Below are positions 21,706 to 33,315 of a DNA stretch of 64,000 nt, in pieces (the stretch's first letter is position 1; every line of letters begins with the position of its first letter). The stretch is taken from the NCBI GenBank assembly GCA_947579665.1, contig OX388352.1:38062216-38126215 (forward strand), written 5' to 3'. The DNA comes from Sympetrum striolatum (lineage: Eukaryota > Arthropoda > Insecta > Odonata > Libellulidae). Position numbers and translations under genes: made by a program. The notes beneath the pieces are model-generated. The model did not search any database. It saw nothing but the letters and a program-made list of their open reading frames with translations, and was not told where the DNA came from.

Positions 21706-22500
21706 GACTTCCTATTTTTCATGATTGGCCCATTGAGAAAAATACGAAGCATTTTTTCTCCTTTTCAATGATCCTAAACTTTTAGTGACATCTTCAAACC
21801 TGGAGTTAAAATATCTAAAAATAATTTTACGACAAAAGCAAAGATAACCGTAAACCTTTTGGAGTCTTTACGATCCTTCTTGGAAAGGGACGCTAGCCGA
21901 CTTCTCGGAATGAGAACGAGCTTCAACCTTCGCGGTGTTTTTTCTAGGGAGTCGTGAATGGCAAGGAAATTTTCCCTTGAGTTGGGGATATCTATGAAAA
22001 TGTTCTGTGTTTGATGATCGACTGTCAAACTACGGAACATGGGAAAAATTGAGGTTTTTATTTTCTGCTGCGATTACTGTACTCTTTTTGTACACTATTA
22101 TTATATGCATTATGGTTTTCTATTATGTGAAGTTTACGAAGGGCTATAGCAATCATTTAACCAAACGTTCATTACAGAAATATACGTACGATAGACTTTC
22201 CATAAAAGCAGTTTTAGTGATCCTCATGATTCAGTTAATTCTAATTGAAAAAAGCAATTGAAACCCTTTTAATTTATACTATATCACGAGATATTAGTAT
22301 ATATAGCATAAAAAAGTTTATAATTATCTCTTTTATTTATGTAAAAGAATACCACCCTGTGCAGGCTGAAACCATGGAGTTTAATTTTTAATATTTAAAG
22401 CAATGCATATTGAAATTAAAATTTATTATTAATATATTGATTATTTTTATAATATTATTATTATTAGATAATTTATCGTGAGTAGATTAATCATTTCTAA
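21706..22500. repeat. Module C1, copy 2
   Basis: Nearly identical to positions 1-790. There is an 11-base difference near 21,847 and small indels, one of which truncates the plus frame (22007-22261). This argues against that frame being a gene. Confidence 0.8.
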
Positions 22501-24727
22501 TACTAAATTACTGTTTTAAGTTATGGATTTTGCTATGGTATGTTAAGTTTGAAATTTTACGATATAGGTTCCCAAAATATTCTTTGTTAAAAGTCAATCC
22601 AGAATCAAACCGTGGGTTACCAGTGAAAAGTTAAACTAACTTTGTAAACAAATTAATTACAGCTTTTCACAAGATAGGTTATGGATTCTTATATGCTCTG
22701 AAAATGCTTCATGAAAATATTTGAAATCTCCAATCTTACACTTCATATAATCGCCTTGTGTTGAACCCAGGACCTAATTAATCCAAAGTCTTAGGTTGAT
22801 ATCATACCGGGTATGTACTAAAATAATATTCCGCTGTCTTAATTTTTAATGTATGGAGGAATAAAACTGGTGCTCAGGTATCGAGCCTAGGATCATCAAG
22901 GGTAAGCCACTGTGACACGCAAAAACGAGTCCTACGAAAACCGTATTAATTCCTACCAATGAAATTGGACATCTCACGTATACCCATTTAAGAGCTAGCA
23001 TATTTGAGTTCCAAAATTTAACTTCACAGAGATGTTAATGAGATAGGCCTGTAAATAGATGGATCATACTTTATGACGCTTTTAATTGTTGGTAAGGCAT
23101 TCGTTATTTTCCAATCTTATGGGACTAAACCTTCACTCATACTCTTGACAAATATAACTCTAAAAAAAGGTGCCACGCTTTCTGCTATCTCCTTGAACGC
23201 TTAATTCATTGTGTCTTCAGTAACCAGAGCTTTATTCGGATTAATTAATCCCGATATTTTCATCAAATATTCCACTGAGAGTTCAAAAGAATGTTCTACG
23301 TTCGACATACCACATGCTCATACAATTAATAAAAACATGCTCCTTGTACCATATTGTATAGTTTTAAACAATATAGAAAGAAGATGTATACTTTTCTTCA
23401 ACTATAAGCCAACATATTTTTTCTATGGAAGAAGGAGAAGAAATAACTTCCAGGTCTCAGTTCCACAGAAAATTTATCATAAACGACCGGTTATCAATTA
23501 TGAATTTCAGAAACATCACGGCCACTTCCGTAGATTTTATATTAAACGATATATTGTGCCTTTTTTGAGGGTACCCATATCTTTTGTCCCAAACATAAAA
23601 ATAAAACTTGCTCTTTGTACCATATTGTTTAATTATAAAAATATTATACGATACGTGGTGTCTTATAATGGAAGCACCCATATTTAAATCCGAATTTAAT
23701 TGGTTGGATATAACAAGCATATAGCGATTTTATTCCGACTATAATGAATTACATTAGTCATTATTTGCTTCCAATCATTTAGCAAACGTTTTATAGTTGT
23801 CCATAAACGTCAAAAATACTTATTATTTTAAAGAAGTACCATTATGTCAAAAACAAAAGTGGGTGACCGTATTTACACCTTAAGTAATAACGTCGATCAC
23901 CATATTTTTATAATAGATGATAAATATACTTTTCATATATGATCAAATGATATGCATTTTTCATTTACCATTTTGAACCACAATTTTTTATTTACCACTT
24001 TGAGAGCGGAAATTGAATCAAGAATGTTGATGATCCTTCAATTTCCATCTCGCTTTCGGCAAAAAGTATACACCCTTTAATTCCTTAAATAGAAATAGCT
24101 TGTAGCTACTTAATTTCAGCAAACAATAAATATGAAAGGTCAAAAATTAATGGATTTATGTGAATTTACACGCATTAATGCACTTATTAGCTTGAATAAT
24201 TTATCCTGCTTGAGCTTTCAAGTACATTAGTCTTCGTAGCAACTCTAAATTTAACTATCTAGAATATTCTCCTGCATAGCTGTATTTCTTCATATATTTT
24301 ACATCATCTCTACGTTTTATCAGCAATTTATTTAAAAATTATTCGACAAAAAGACATTTATTGTTCTTTTTGCATTACAATTACTTGTTTGCTGTGAATG
24401 TGTTGAAAGATAATATCAGAATTCAGAAAGAGTAGCATGAGCTGCTTCAGTCAGTATATGTTAGGATTTTCAAAAAAGTTAGTAAAACTGCGCTCAAAAT
24501 AATTGATTCTATACTGATCAAGTTCTTCAATAAAACTTAAAAAATCTTTATTAAATCATCTCCTTTTGCCATTTTAATTCGGTACGAATCACTTATAACA
24601 CAGTACATACAGTCTCTCAGACAAATATAAAAAAGCAGCCTCAAAACACATTACCAGTCAGAAAAGATGAATGTTGATTATAAATGTTATTAATTTGAAT
24701 GACGTAAAGTGTTATTTTACGGCAGCA
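22501..24727. other. Spacer between C1 and the A element, unit 2
   Basis: 22,520-23,569 is found only here in the window. From 23,570 (GGTACCC) the sequence is shared with units 3 and 4. The 158-codon frame 23211-23687 crosses the junction, is not kept in the sister units and has no known domain. No gene is called. Confidence 0.5.
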
Positions 24728-24919
24728 AAACTGGTCCTGGTTGAGGCTTTAGGGAGGTGTATTTGCCGCAGCATGCAAACGCACTTCAGTTTGCGCAGGA
24801 ATGGAGTCGTTCCTTACTTTACTATTCTGCTTACTAATCTGCTTCCTACTAGGGTTACTGGGTTAGGTGAAACTTCTCCATCCTGCTTTCGAGCATTGTG
24901 TGACACTGCCAGGACCAGC
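24728..24919 (-). ncRNA. Candidate structured RNA gene, A type, unit 2
   Basis: Same layout as the unit 1 A copy: TATAAATA at 24951-24944, the 5' end CTGGTCCTGG paired with CCAGGACCAG, internal helix and 3' hairpin present, AAAA (T4 on the minus strand) at 24727-24730. Changes inside the outer helix (GGCAG against CAACC) leave 10 bp of perfect pairing. Confidence 0.45.
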
Positions 24920-26009
24920 TATTATTAGACGTCACATATGAGATATTTATACCTGTCCGAAGTAGGATATTTAGCTCGCGATGAGTAAAAATTAGTGCTT
25001 AAAATTTAAAGTTTCATTTGTTTACTGTAATCAATTGAGTTGCACATAAGGCAAGTTAGTAAATTTGGCTTCAAACAGTCATAAAAAAACTGCTCAATAA
25101 GAGAAGCCACTAATATTTTCGATGATAACTCACATCTCTCTGTGATGTACCAGTTTCCATTTTAGAAGCATTTCTTTAACACATTATAAACAATGATTTT
25201 GGATGGGATGGGAAGTGATTATTTTTGTTTGGCGAAGTAAGTACCATCGTTCGTTTATCGAGGATTTTGGGTTTCCACCCTATGGTAGTTCTGATCACGA
25301 CGGATGGCGCCGGAATTGGCGTATCCGTTCATAGTTCAGGAAACCAAGTTGCGTACTACATAAGCCGCCACCGACTCTAAAGAAATAGTACGGTTATTAA
25401 GGATACAAACCGGAATTCCGTCATCACTTGTTTCTTCGTGGGAATCGAATCATATAACACTGGTTAGACCCATTGAGATTAACAATGGCCTGCCTGGAAT
25501 TTAACATCTTTCTAAAAGTAAAGAGTGAATTTATACTGATTTTTATTCATTTAAAGGAGGATGATAAAATAATACACAAACGACTATTGCGGGAGGGTTT
25601 ATCCTAGCAACAGTATATTTTATTTAAAGGTCAAATTATTTCATTCGAAGGTATAATATTTTAGACTATAAATAGGGTATAATTTCTTTTACATAATACA
25701 TGCAAATATTCATTTGAAATCATTAAATGTAAGGGTTGTGAAAGATAGAGTACAGGTTTATAACGTGGCGTTATGCATTATCCGACAACTCACCTTTAAT
25801 GGGTTCAGCTTCGTTTCGAATTTGAAGAATTTCGCGAAAAATCGAAGACCGGAATTTTTCGCAAAATTTGGTCAGCTTTCACCCCCTGTAGAACTGTTAT
25901 GCGCAGGATTACACAAATACCATTTCGCAGTTATATGCAGAATTTATTCAAAAATGACCATGCGAGGTTTCATAGTCCACATTAAAAACTGAACACTTTC
26001 GTATTTTTG
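24920..26009. repeat. A arm, unit 2
   Basis: Upstream flank of the A element, matching 36496-37600 and 48369-49460. It carries the 92-codon frame 25714-25992, which is kept in unit 3 (37306-37584) but broken in units 1 and 4. No domain is recognised. Confidence 0.6.
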
Positions 26010-26340
26010 GCCAGCACTTTTCGATTCTAGCCCACTGTTCGGAGTAGCTTACGACTCATGCCTTCTTGTTATTTTCATTCTTGAATGGCATGAAGAGATC
26101 TCTCGGAAATCGGGGATTTCTATGAAAATGCTCGGTTACTGGTAGTCGGCTTTCAGCTCACGGAAATTGACAATGGTTACCCTTTTTGCAGCGATAACTG
26201 TACTTTCTTGTCTACTATTATTCTACAAATTATTAATTCCTATATCATGACTATTATTAATGCGGATGTAGTAATCTTTTAGCCATACTACATATTCATT
26301 AATGTTTAGATTGCAGTAGTTAGCGTCACCGATTGAAAAT
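26010..26340 (+). repeat. Module D, unit 2
   Basis: Contains CTTCTTGTTATTTTCATTC, GGGGATTTCTATGAAAATG and GCGATAACTGTACTTTC. It is homologous to D copies at 2652, 3298, 37603 and 49461 and to C1. Units 2 and 4 share one sequence variant, units 1 and 3 another. Confidence 0.75.
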
Positions 26341-26345
26341 TCCTT

Positions 26346-26408
26346 AGAGTTTGGTGAAGAAAAAGTAAGTGAATTATTGTGGCAGCCACCACAATAAATG
26401 GTATTTCA
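26346..26408. repeat. Small hairpin block in units 2 and 4
   Basis: About 50 bp between D and the following spacer, absent from units 1 and 3. It contains TTATTGTGGC-AGCC-ACCACAATAA (26374-26397). In unit 4 the arms are perfect (49822-49845). Confidence 0.7.
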
Positions 26409-28371
26409 CCCATTATTTTTATTGGTTGTTGCATTTTTGCAGATTATGGAAGTTTGTACATCCTTATTTTAAAATCTGAGGAATATGCAATTTTAAAGTT
26501 ACTTCTTGTGAAGCTTTCGTCACTAATATACTGAATAATGTACTCTCACTAATACTGTCACTAATATACTATACACGTTAATATAATGTACGTTAGGTTT
26601 TCCAGAAAATTTATTTTATTGGTCCACCTGATTTAATTGAGTTAATTTATATTATTTTAAATTGTTATAATTGAAATAAAATTGGTCAATATAATATAGA
26701 ATATAATTATAATTATAATTATGTAAAGAAAGATCCTGGTCATGATATCATTTTAATATATATATTGAGTAAATTATCAATATCTTAGGTAAGGTTGAAA
26801 ATTTCAAAATACTTGGACCTAACAGACCTAACGGAAGATGTATGCACCAAATGTTCCATTTATGAATCCCGTGGCAAAAAGAAACTATTTTGTCAAGATA
26901 AACACATAGTAGCACGCGAAATTTTTTACCCCTTGCAATAACTGAAATATATATTACTGACGATATCGTAAGGAAAAATTACCATACTTGAATTGGGGGC
27001 TAAGACTTTGAAGATGAATTATAGACGGGCGGAGATACCTTGCTGGCGCGTCCCACAAGGGTTAACAAACAGAGTTAAAACATTTCCAATTCGAGAATAA
27101 TCTTCGAGATTTGTCTTCCTCAAGAAAGTACATGTTTCTTCTAAGAAACGGAAAATAGGATTCTATGTAGTTTAGTAATGGAAATTTTTCGATTATAGTT
27201 GATGCATTAAAGGAATCGATACGTTTTTCCATCTTACCTTAGCTAGAGCGATTTAAAAATGATAAATTGAATCAAAAACAAATTAATTGTAGCAATAAAT
27301 TAAATAGTTTTGAAAGAAAGAACGCTGTTGCATAAATTAAAGCGCTGTAAGCGATCATTTCTTTAATCGATGACATTTAATTACAACTTTTATCTTTCAA
27401 TTACCCCAATATTTTGAAAATCCAACAATATTTGTATTTGTCAAACAAATCGTAAGAGGCAACGAATTCACTGGAAAAGGAATCTAATCCAAATTTACTA
27501 CTCAAAGTATTCTTGCCGTATAGCCTTTTCCATACCCGAAGACTTTCCAGTTGTCTCATAGTTGTCTTGGAATACCTGTTTTGTCTTATGGAAAAAAGTG
27601 TGCGGAAATAAAGAGAAATTTTTCTATTCATATCGAACATCGGAGTTGAAACATCGGAGAAAAGAAGCTGATGATAAGATAAACCCCCCGAAAGCCATTT
27701 GTGTGTATTTATCTCCTCCATTTCCCAAAAACACCAAGTCGCATACACTCATTCCTTTCTTTTTTAAATATGTCCAAGCAAGCCACTGGTACTTTCGGTG
27801 GGACTTAGCGAACAGAAATGTCACTGGATTCCCTGACGTGTATGTAACCAGCTTTACCAGAATCGATCCCACGAGGATACTATTGAGGATTACTATCCAG
27901 TTTGTATCCTTAAATGCCACATATCTTTAAGACGGAGGCTTACGAAGTACAAAACTTGGTTACATAAACTATGAACGTTTACGCCAATTCGGACGAAATC
28001 ATCCGTGTGCGAAAATATATCTGGAAGGAAACAACTCTTGGATAAAGGAACCATAGTACTTCACAAACACATTATAATCAGAATACATCATATACATAAT
28101 TTAGTTGAATAGGTGTAAAAGAAATACTTCTTAAAAGAATACGGTAACTTAGAGAGGCATTCAAATTATCATCGAAATTAGTAGTAACATCAAAGAATTA
28201 ACGTTTTTTTATGACCGTTTGAAGCTTAATTTAGTAATTAACCTAATGTTAAACTCAATTGATAGCACTTAATAAATACCACTTTTAATTCAAGGCACTA
28301 ATATTTACTCATCGTGAGTGAAATAAGCTGCATCGGACGAGTATAAATATCTCATATGCGAAATCGTAATC
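26409..28371. repeat. Spacer and B arm, unit 2
   Basis: It includes the intact empty site of the large element (GAATCTAA, 27480-27487) and the upstream flank of B. The open frames 27562-27930 (plus) and 27401-27748 (minus) overlap each other and decay in units 3 and 4. No gene is called. Confidence 0.6.
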
Positions 28372-28574
28372 GCTGGTCCTGGTAGTGTCATACACTCGTG
28401 AGCAGGATGGTTCCACTAAGGCAAGAAAGAGTAGTAATTTACAATCAGCTTATCACAAATCAGCTAAGCTATCAGGTATTAATCCATAGAATTACCTATC
28501 CTGCCCGAACTGAAGTACGTTCACGCGTGCTGTGTCTAGTACACCCCCGTATAGAGACTATCAGGACCAGTTTT
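28372..28574 (+). ncRNA. Candidate structured RNA gene, B type, unit 2
   Basis: TATA box at 28342 (30 bp upstream), helix ends CTGGTCCTGGTAG and CTATCAGGACCAG (one C to T change gives a G-U pair, so the helix is kept), internal helix GCAGGAT/ATCCTGC plus GGT/ACC, hairpin GAACTGAAGTACGTTC, T5 at 28571-28575. Confidence 0.5.
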
Positions 28575-30309
28575 TGCCTATGGAAATAAAAATATTACAA
28601 TTCATCAACATGATAAACGTTTTTTACAATAAATCCATCTTTGCTAGTCAGAAAATTTATTTTCTGCATGTGATTCGTAATATGTTTCAGAGAGACTGTA
28701 TGTACTGAGTTATTTGCAATTCGTACAGGATGGTAGAAGCAAAAGGAGATAATACATTAAAGAACTTGATAAGTATAGCAACCAATGGGCTTAGCTTGCT
28801 ACTACAAAATATTTATTAAATCGGCATCAACTCTTCGTTAATAATGAAGGTACGTCGTGACGTATCCTAAATAAAAATCGATATTAAAAAAGAACCGAGC
28901 AAATCGTAATGCTGTGTTGGACAGTAATTGTAAGTGTAACTTATCACGAACTAAAGGCAACAGCATTCGATGAAAATGTTGAAGAAAATCAAATTATATT
29001 TTTACTTATGCAGCTCATGCTACTCCTTCCGAATGTTGACTGTGTCCATTAAGATTACAAAAATACTTTATATTTACGTATCAGAATATTTTTATTATAT
29101 ATAGACGTTTCTATCTATACCTTAATACCTTTAGGGATTAAATAAATGATAACCATGTTCCTTGAGTATCATTGACTTGTAATTTTACGAAATACTTGCA
29201 GTAGCAAGAAACGACCTGAAAAAAAATTAAACAGACCCTAACTATCATGGTTTTTATACCAAAAGGCCGAAAAATGCCATAAAATGCATTGTGGGGATCT
29301 TCGGAATTTATTTAGACACTTTCCGGCTAATTTATTTAACGGTCCTACAAAGTGGAGTACCAAGGAAAGGAAATTATACAAAGATTCTTACTTTGGTCTT
29401 GTTATATCGTTTTCAAATCTGCATCGAGAGATCAAGCGTAAAAGGATCGAAGATTTAGTGAAATTGATTTGCAGCAAACAAAGATTTCCCCAGGCGACCA
29501 AGGCGATTGTTAAATGCGAGCTCAAGTACTTTCTCATTTGAATTCACGGTGATTTTAACGCCTGTCCCGTATCAATGGTAATGAATAATCTCAGAATTTT
29601 GAAAAAATATGGTCATTAACTCTGATGGCTACATTGGCAAACATGGATACATAAATTACAGGGACAAAATTACAGCCATTTTATGGAGTTTTTCGAAAAT
29701 ATATGTAATTTGCATCCCGGTAGGACAGAAAATTGAAAATCACAGAGGTCACAGCAAAAGCACTCTTCTGTATTATAATCGTAGAAATATAACCAAATAC
29801 GCGTTAGTCTCACGGCAGGTTGGTTCAAAATTATACCAATTGAATCACATTGCTGCGATTTTTAAGAATTTTTTGATTCCATTCCTAATAACACGGAAAC
29901 GTAAAACCCGGCATGTGAAAAGAGGTCATAAACAAATTTCAAATACGTTTATAGTTTTTCGGATGGTCCTAGGTTCAACGTCAGGGCACCATCTTAATTC
30001 TTCCACTTCACTTAATGGGTACAGGGAATTTCGTTTGAAGACATTCTTAATATATGGAGTTGGAATTTTTAAAATGGTCATATTTGCCCATACAATGTAT
30101 TTAAATACAATCTCACATTACAAAAAGATCCTAGGTTCGACGCTAGGCTATTAACAGGTGGAATCAAATTTTACAAAGAGGAAATCGGGTACCTGTATTA
30201 TATACGAGTAAAATGTAGCTTGCATACTGCAAGCAGATCGACAACACCAATTTCATATCGGCATCATATCGGGACGGTCCTCAAAAGAAAAAAATGATTG
30301 AAAATATTC
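28575..30309. repeat. B 3' flank and spacer, unit 2
   Basis: Short form, without the roughly 690 bp block seen in units 1 and 4. The longest open frame of the window (29609-30154, 181 codons) lies here. It is interrupted in unit 3 and absent as such in units 1 and 4, and shows no domain. Plus-strand T-arm-like motifs are at about 29,970 (CCTAGGTTCAACG) and 30,131 (CCTAGGTTCGACGCTAGG). Confidence 0.55.
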
Positions 30310-30870
30310 TTAAAATTCGCTGCAATTTAATCGTCTGGCATCGAACCCAGGTCTTCCTGGTGAACTTATTATGCAGCCCAACAGAAAATCACCATCTATA
30401 ACTATGTGTGAAAATTCAAACAGAAATATTGGCTGCAACTGCCTCAAACGACGTCCTACTTTTCCCTTATATTATTTATTAGAGAAATTTTAATGTGGTC
30501 TGGCATCGAAACCAGGAACAGCATTGTCGTATCTAATTTTTTTTATGATGCCAAGTCTTAATATACATCTTTTAGCAAAGCAAGAATTTTCTATCTTTTT
30601 GATAAGTGTATCGAAAAAATAATAAACTACACCAATGTATGTTAAATGACAGATTTTTGCATTGTCCTAGCATCGAACCCGGGATATTTTCCGTGAGGGT
30701 CAATTGTGTTTTTAATAGATCATGACAATCTATATATATATGATCCTTAGGTTTTGTTTCTCTAGTATTCCAAAAAGTATATTTTTTTTATTCCTGAGAA
30801 TCAATGCAATGCCTTTAAACGGGAAATATCGGGACTTTGGGGCCCTTTGGAATCGAACCCATGAAACTGA
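30310..30870 (-). repeat. Cluster of four tRNA T-arm-like modules, unit 2
   Basis: On the minus strand GGTTCGATG-CC-type boxes (Pol III B-box like, GGTTCGANNCC) recur with their core at about 30,339, 30,503, 30,670 and 30,850, i.e. every 164-180 bp. Around each core, short arms such as CTGG...CCAG or TGGG...CCA can pair as a T-stem. The rest of each module is diverged and AT-rich. No complete tRNA cloverleaf was found. This could be a decayed tandem array of tRNA-derived SINE heads. Unit 3 (41820-42500) and unit 4 (54450-54990) have the same cluster. Confidence 0.55.
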
Positions 30871-30970
30871 GGTTCAAAATCTCAATTTTTCTTGCGGTTA
30901 CAATTTATGACCAATACGTAGTAATATTTCAAGTCAATGACGCTTGTGGTTTAGCCTGTGAATTAGTATC

Positions 30971-30988
30971 CTATCTATCTATCTATAT
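30971..30988 (+). repeat. (CTAT)n microsatellite
   Basis: Four or so CTAT repeats, also at about 42,611 and 55,097 in units 3 and 4. Confidence 0.85.
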
Positions 30989-31734
30989 CCTTGAATGAAT
31001 CCGGAGAAACATCTATATATAATAGATACTTCCATTATATTCAAACCAAATAGAACTTTCCAATGAACATTTCATGCTTGCAGAATGCAAGGAACTTTTA
31101 CTCGTATCTATATGTATGTATCATTTTTATAAATTTCAGGATAATACTATTGTATTTCTGGAATTCAATATCTATTAGTTGAATAATTCATATCGACACT
31201 CCTTGTTTCCATGATTTATATCAATTCATTTTGATATTTTAAAAGAAACTTGTGTTGTGTTTAATGCTATGCTTCAATATGTATAGTTCTTAATATCTAT
31301 CCCAGATCCTTTCTTTCCCTAATATGAGATGTTAACATTTTTACATTATCTATCTTGTTAGTGTAAAAAGGGGAAAGAAAGACACAATTTAGGATATGAT
31401 CAAGCATAGCTGGCGCATTGCATCATTATTGATACATGATTATCGATATTCAGCATTGTTTCGAATTACAACGCCTTCATACTCTGGACCCTATTAAATT
31501 AACCAAAGCGATGATCCATCTGCGAATTTTGTCTATTTGATATGGTAATAATATGAAATAAAATTTAGGGAACTAAATGAAAACCTGGAAAAATATATAT
31601 TCCCCTCAAATTCGATCAATACGAGTTACAAGAATTAAAGTAAATAACAATACACAAGAATTAACCATAAATAAAATAAATATTTGTATGTATTACTTTG
31701 TTGTATGCCATTGGTAGAAGGAGAATAACGGCTC

Positions 31735-32160
31735 TATATTTTCCATGATTAAACCATCGTTAAAAATACGAAGCACTAGTTATCCTTATAACCGAACCAA
31801 AATTGTAAGTGATATATTCAAGCGAGCATTAAATAAAAACAAACAAAAAACATTTTATGATCTTAGGAGGGATGCCGTTCTGACCGCAAGCCTCTTGAAC
31901 TCTTAACGATCCTTCCCAGAAAGGGACACTTGCCGACTTATCGGAAGGAGAATGTGCTTTCTCCTTCGAATGGTTTACTCGAGAGATAAATACGCTCCAT
32001 TTAGCGTCTTCTTTCCTTGCTTTACTTACTTTCATTTACCCTTTCTTAGGACCCCACAGACGGCTCGGCGTAGGTTATGACGAATGCTTTCTTGTTTCTT
32101 TAATTCTTGAATGGGAAGGGGGAAAAATTCCTAATGGGTATCTCTCATAATAGTTGAACA
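31735..32160 (+). repeat. Module C2, unit 2
   Basis: It has landmarks shared with C3 and D (GACGGCTCGGCGTAG, CTTCTTGTT-CTTTAATTC). Several hairpins lie in a row: CCGA-CTTA-TCGG, GAAGGAGAA-TGTGCT-TTCTCCTTC, ACGCT-CCATTT-AGCGT (about 31,930-32,005). The minus-strand 68-codon frame 31829-32035 is identical in unit 3 except for one residue, but broken in unit 4. No protein family is recognised. Confidence 0.7.
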
Positions 32161-32910
32161 TGTACGGACGATCTCTTAAAAATTAGTAATGAAGGATCCG
32201 TTGTCCACGAAGAAACAACTCTAGAGTGGAAGAAAGATTCATTGATAAAAGAACGATGCACAGTGGTCTGAAATCTAAAAAAGCTGGATAAAACTCAATT
32301 TTTTTCGTCACTATAAGTTGAATCTCTCAAGTTCATATCTTAGAAACAGCGAGCAGTCAAAGTTAGCAAAATAGAACAGGTGACAGCTAGCGATACGTTT
32401 TCCAGCTTCCATGCCTGAATTGTGCGTCGCAATGAAGAGCCTTTTGAGCGTTCATTTGTAATGTTAAGTATATAAAAATTTAACTCGATGCCTTAAGAAT
32501 AACAGAATACAATTTTAATGATAGAATAAAATTAATTGTTACCCTATATATTCACTCCAAGCTTACGTTGCGTAATGCAATACGTTTTCAGATTCAAGTC
32601 CTAAATCTTTTATATAAACGCTTCCCGACGTCGAGATATTAGCATAAGGTGATTGCGTGATGTTTGTAAATTAAAGTAGAAAATTGCTGCTTTTTTATCG
32701 TTTTTGAGATTTGTAGCGACTTATAGGTCGCTAGGCGAGAGTCAGATCCAGTGCATCAGTCCAATGACTCAGTGCATTTCCTCCTAAACTTGGTATGGCG
32801 TGAGAGAAATAGCTTATATTTCTATTTTAAATTCATATAAAATGACAAATAATACAAGCAGGGATACTTTTGCACTGCTTCCGCCACTTTTATATTGAAA
32901 ACCTCAATTT
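32161..32910. other. Spacer, unit 2
   Basis: No gene. It contains ATGACAAATAATA (32842-32854), the empty site for the palindromic insertion of unit 3. Confidence 0.55.
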
Positions 32911-33315
32911 ATGGCGGCATCTTCTTTCGGAGAAGATTTGGAAACACGAACACAGAGCCTCCGCACACGCTTTTCACTAGCCGACAGTTTAATCCGTGGC
33001 TTAAGTATGAAGACATACGTGATTGCGTACATTAACGAATTTAAAAACGAACGATTACTAAGTATGATGGGCAAGCCAATTTCCTTTCAATTAAATAGAC
33101 GGCCAACAATCTGGATAATCAGATATAATTACATTGGAATTAAGTGGTCGAAGCACCTAGGTGCGACGCTGACTGTCTCGGATTCGAATCCGATCGGGAG
33201 CTCTTCTGGTGGGTTTGACGGCCCTCTAATCCCGGAAAATGGTTTTCAACCCGACGAAGAAAAGATCCGGGTGATAACTAATTTTACCGTGCCCCGAAAT
33301 ATTCATAAAACATGA
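32911..33315 (+). other. Open frame of 134 codons running into a SINE fragment (unlikely gene)
   Basis: The frame is kept in unit 3 (44772-45191, 139 codons with a slightly earlier start), with few substitutions. The first 82 residues (to about KWSKH) match no family I know. The rest is translated SINE. Unit 4 lost this part, except for a short piece at 58066. Two young copies with an open frame are weak evidence, so I list it as a candidate only. Confidence 0.2.
33145..33300 (+). mobile_element. tRNA-derived SINE fragment, unit 2
   Basis: It contains a B box, GGATTCGAATCC, followed by GATCGGGAGCTCTTCTGG and a body with CGGCCCTCTAATCCC. The same element is in unit 3 (45020-45178) and, with a different start and a longer body, in unit 4 (56655-56765). 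In unit 4 (58066-58085) a short AATCAGATATAATTACAATG stretch runs into other sequence where units 2 and 3 continue into the SINE. Confidence 0.55.

Larger units (their letters stand above)
1..23569. repeat. Tandem array unit 1 (left-truncated by window)
   Basis: First visible unit of the large tandem array. It holds module C1 (from position 1), the minus-strand A element, a tandemly doubled D module, the 10.44 kb TIR insertion, the plus-strand B element and one tRNA-like module near 18,710. It then departs from the other units at about 18,775 and lacks C2 and C3. A Tigger-like MITE and about 1.8 kb of unit-specific DNA come before a second C1 copy at 21,706. Without the insertion its length is similar to that of the other units. 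The end is set at the GGTACCC site where all units align again. Confidence 0.85.

Noticed and set aside
29609..30154. Longest open frame, 181 codons, plus strand in unit 2
   Set aside because: The homologous DNA in unit 3 has stops and shifts, and units 1 and 4 have a different structure here. Composition is that of random AT-rich translation and no domain is visible.
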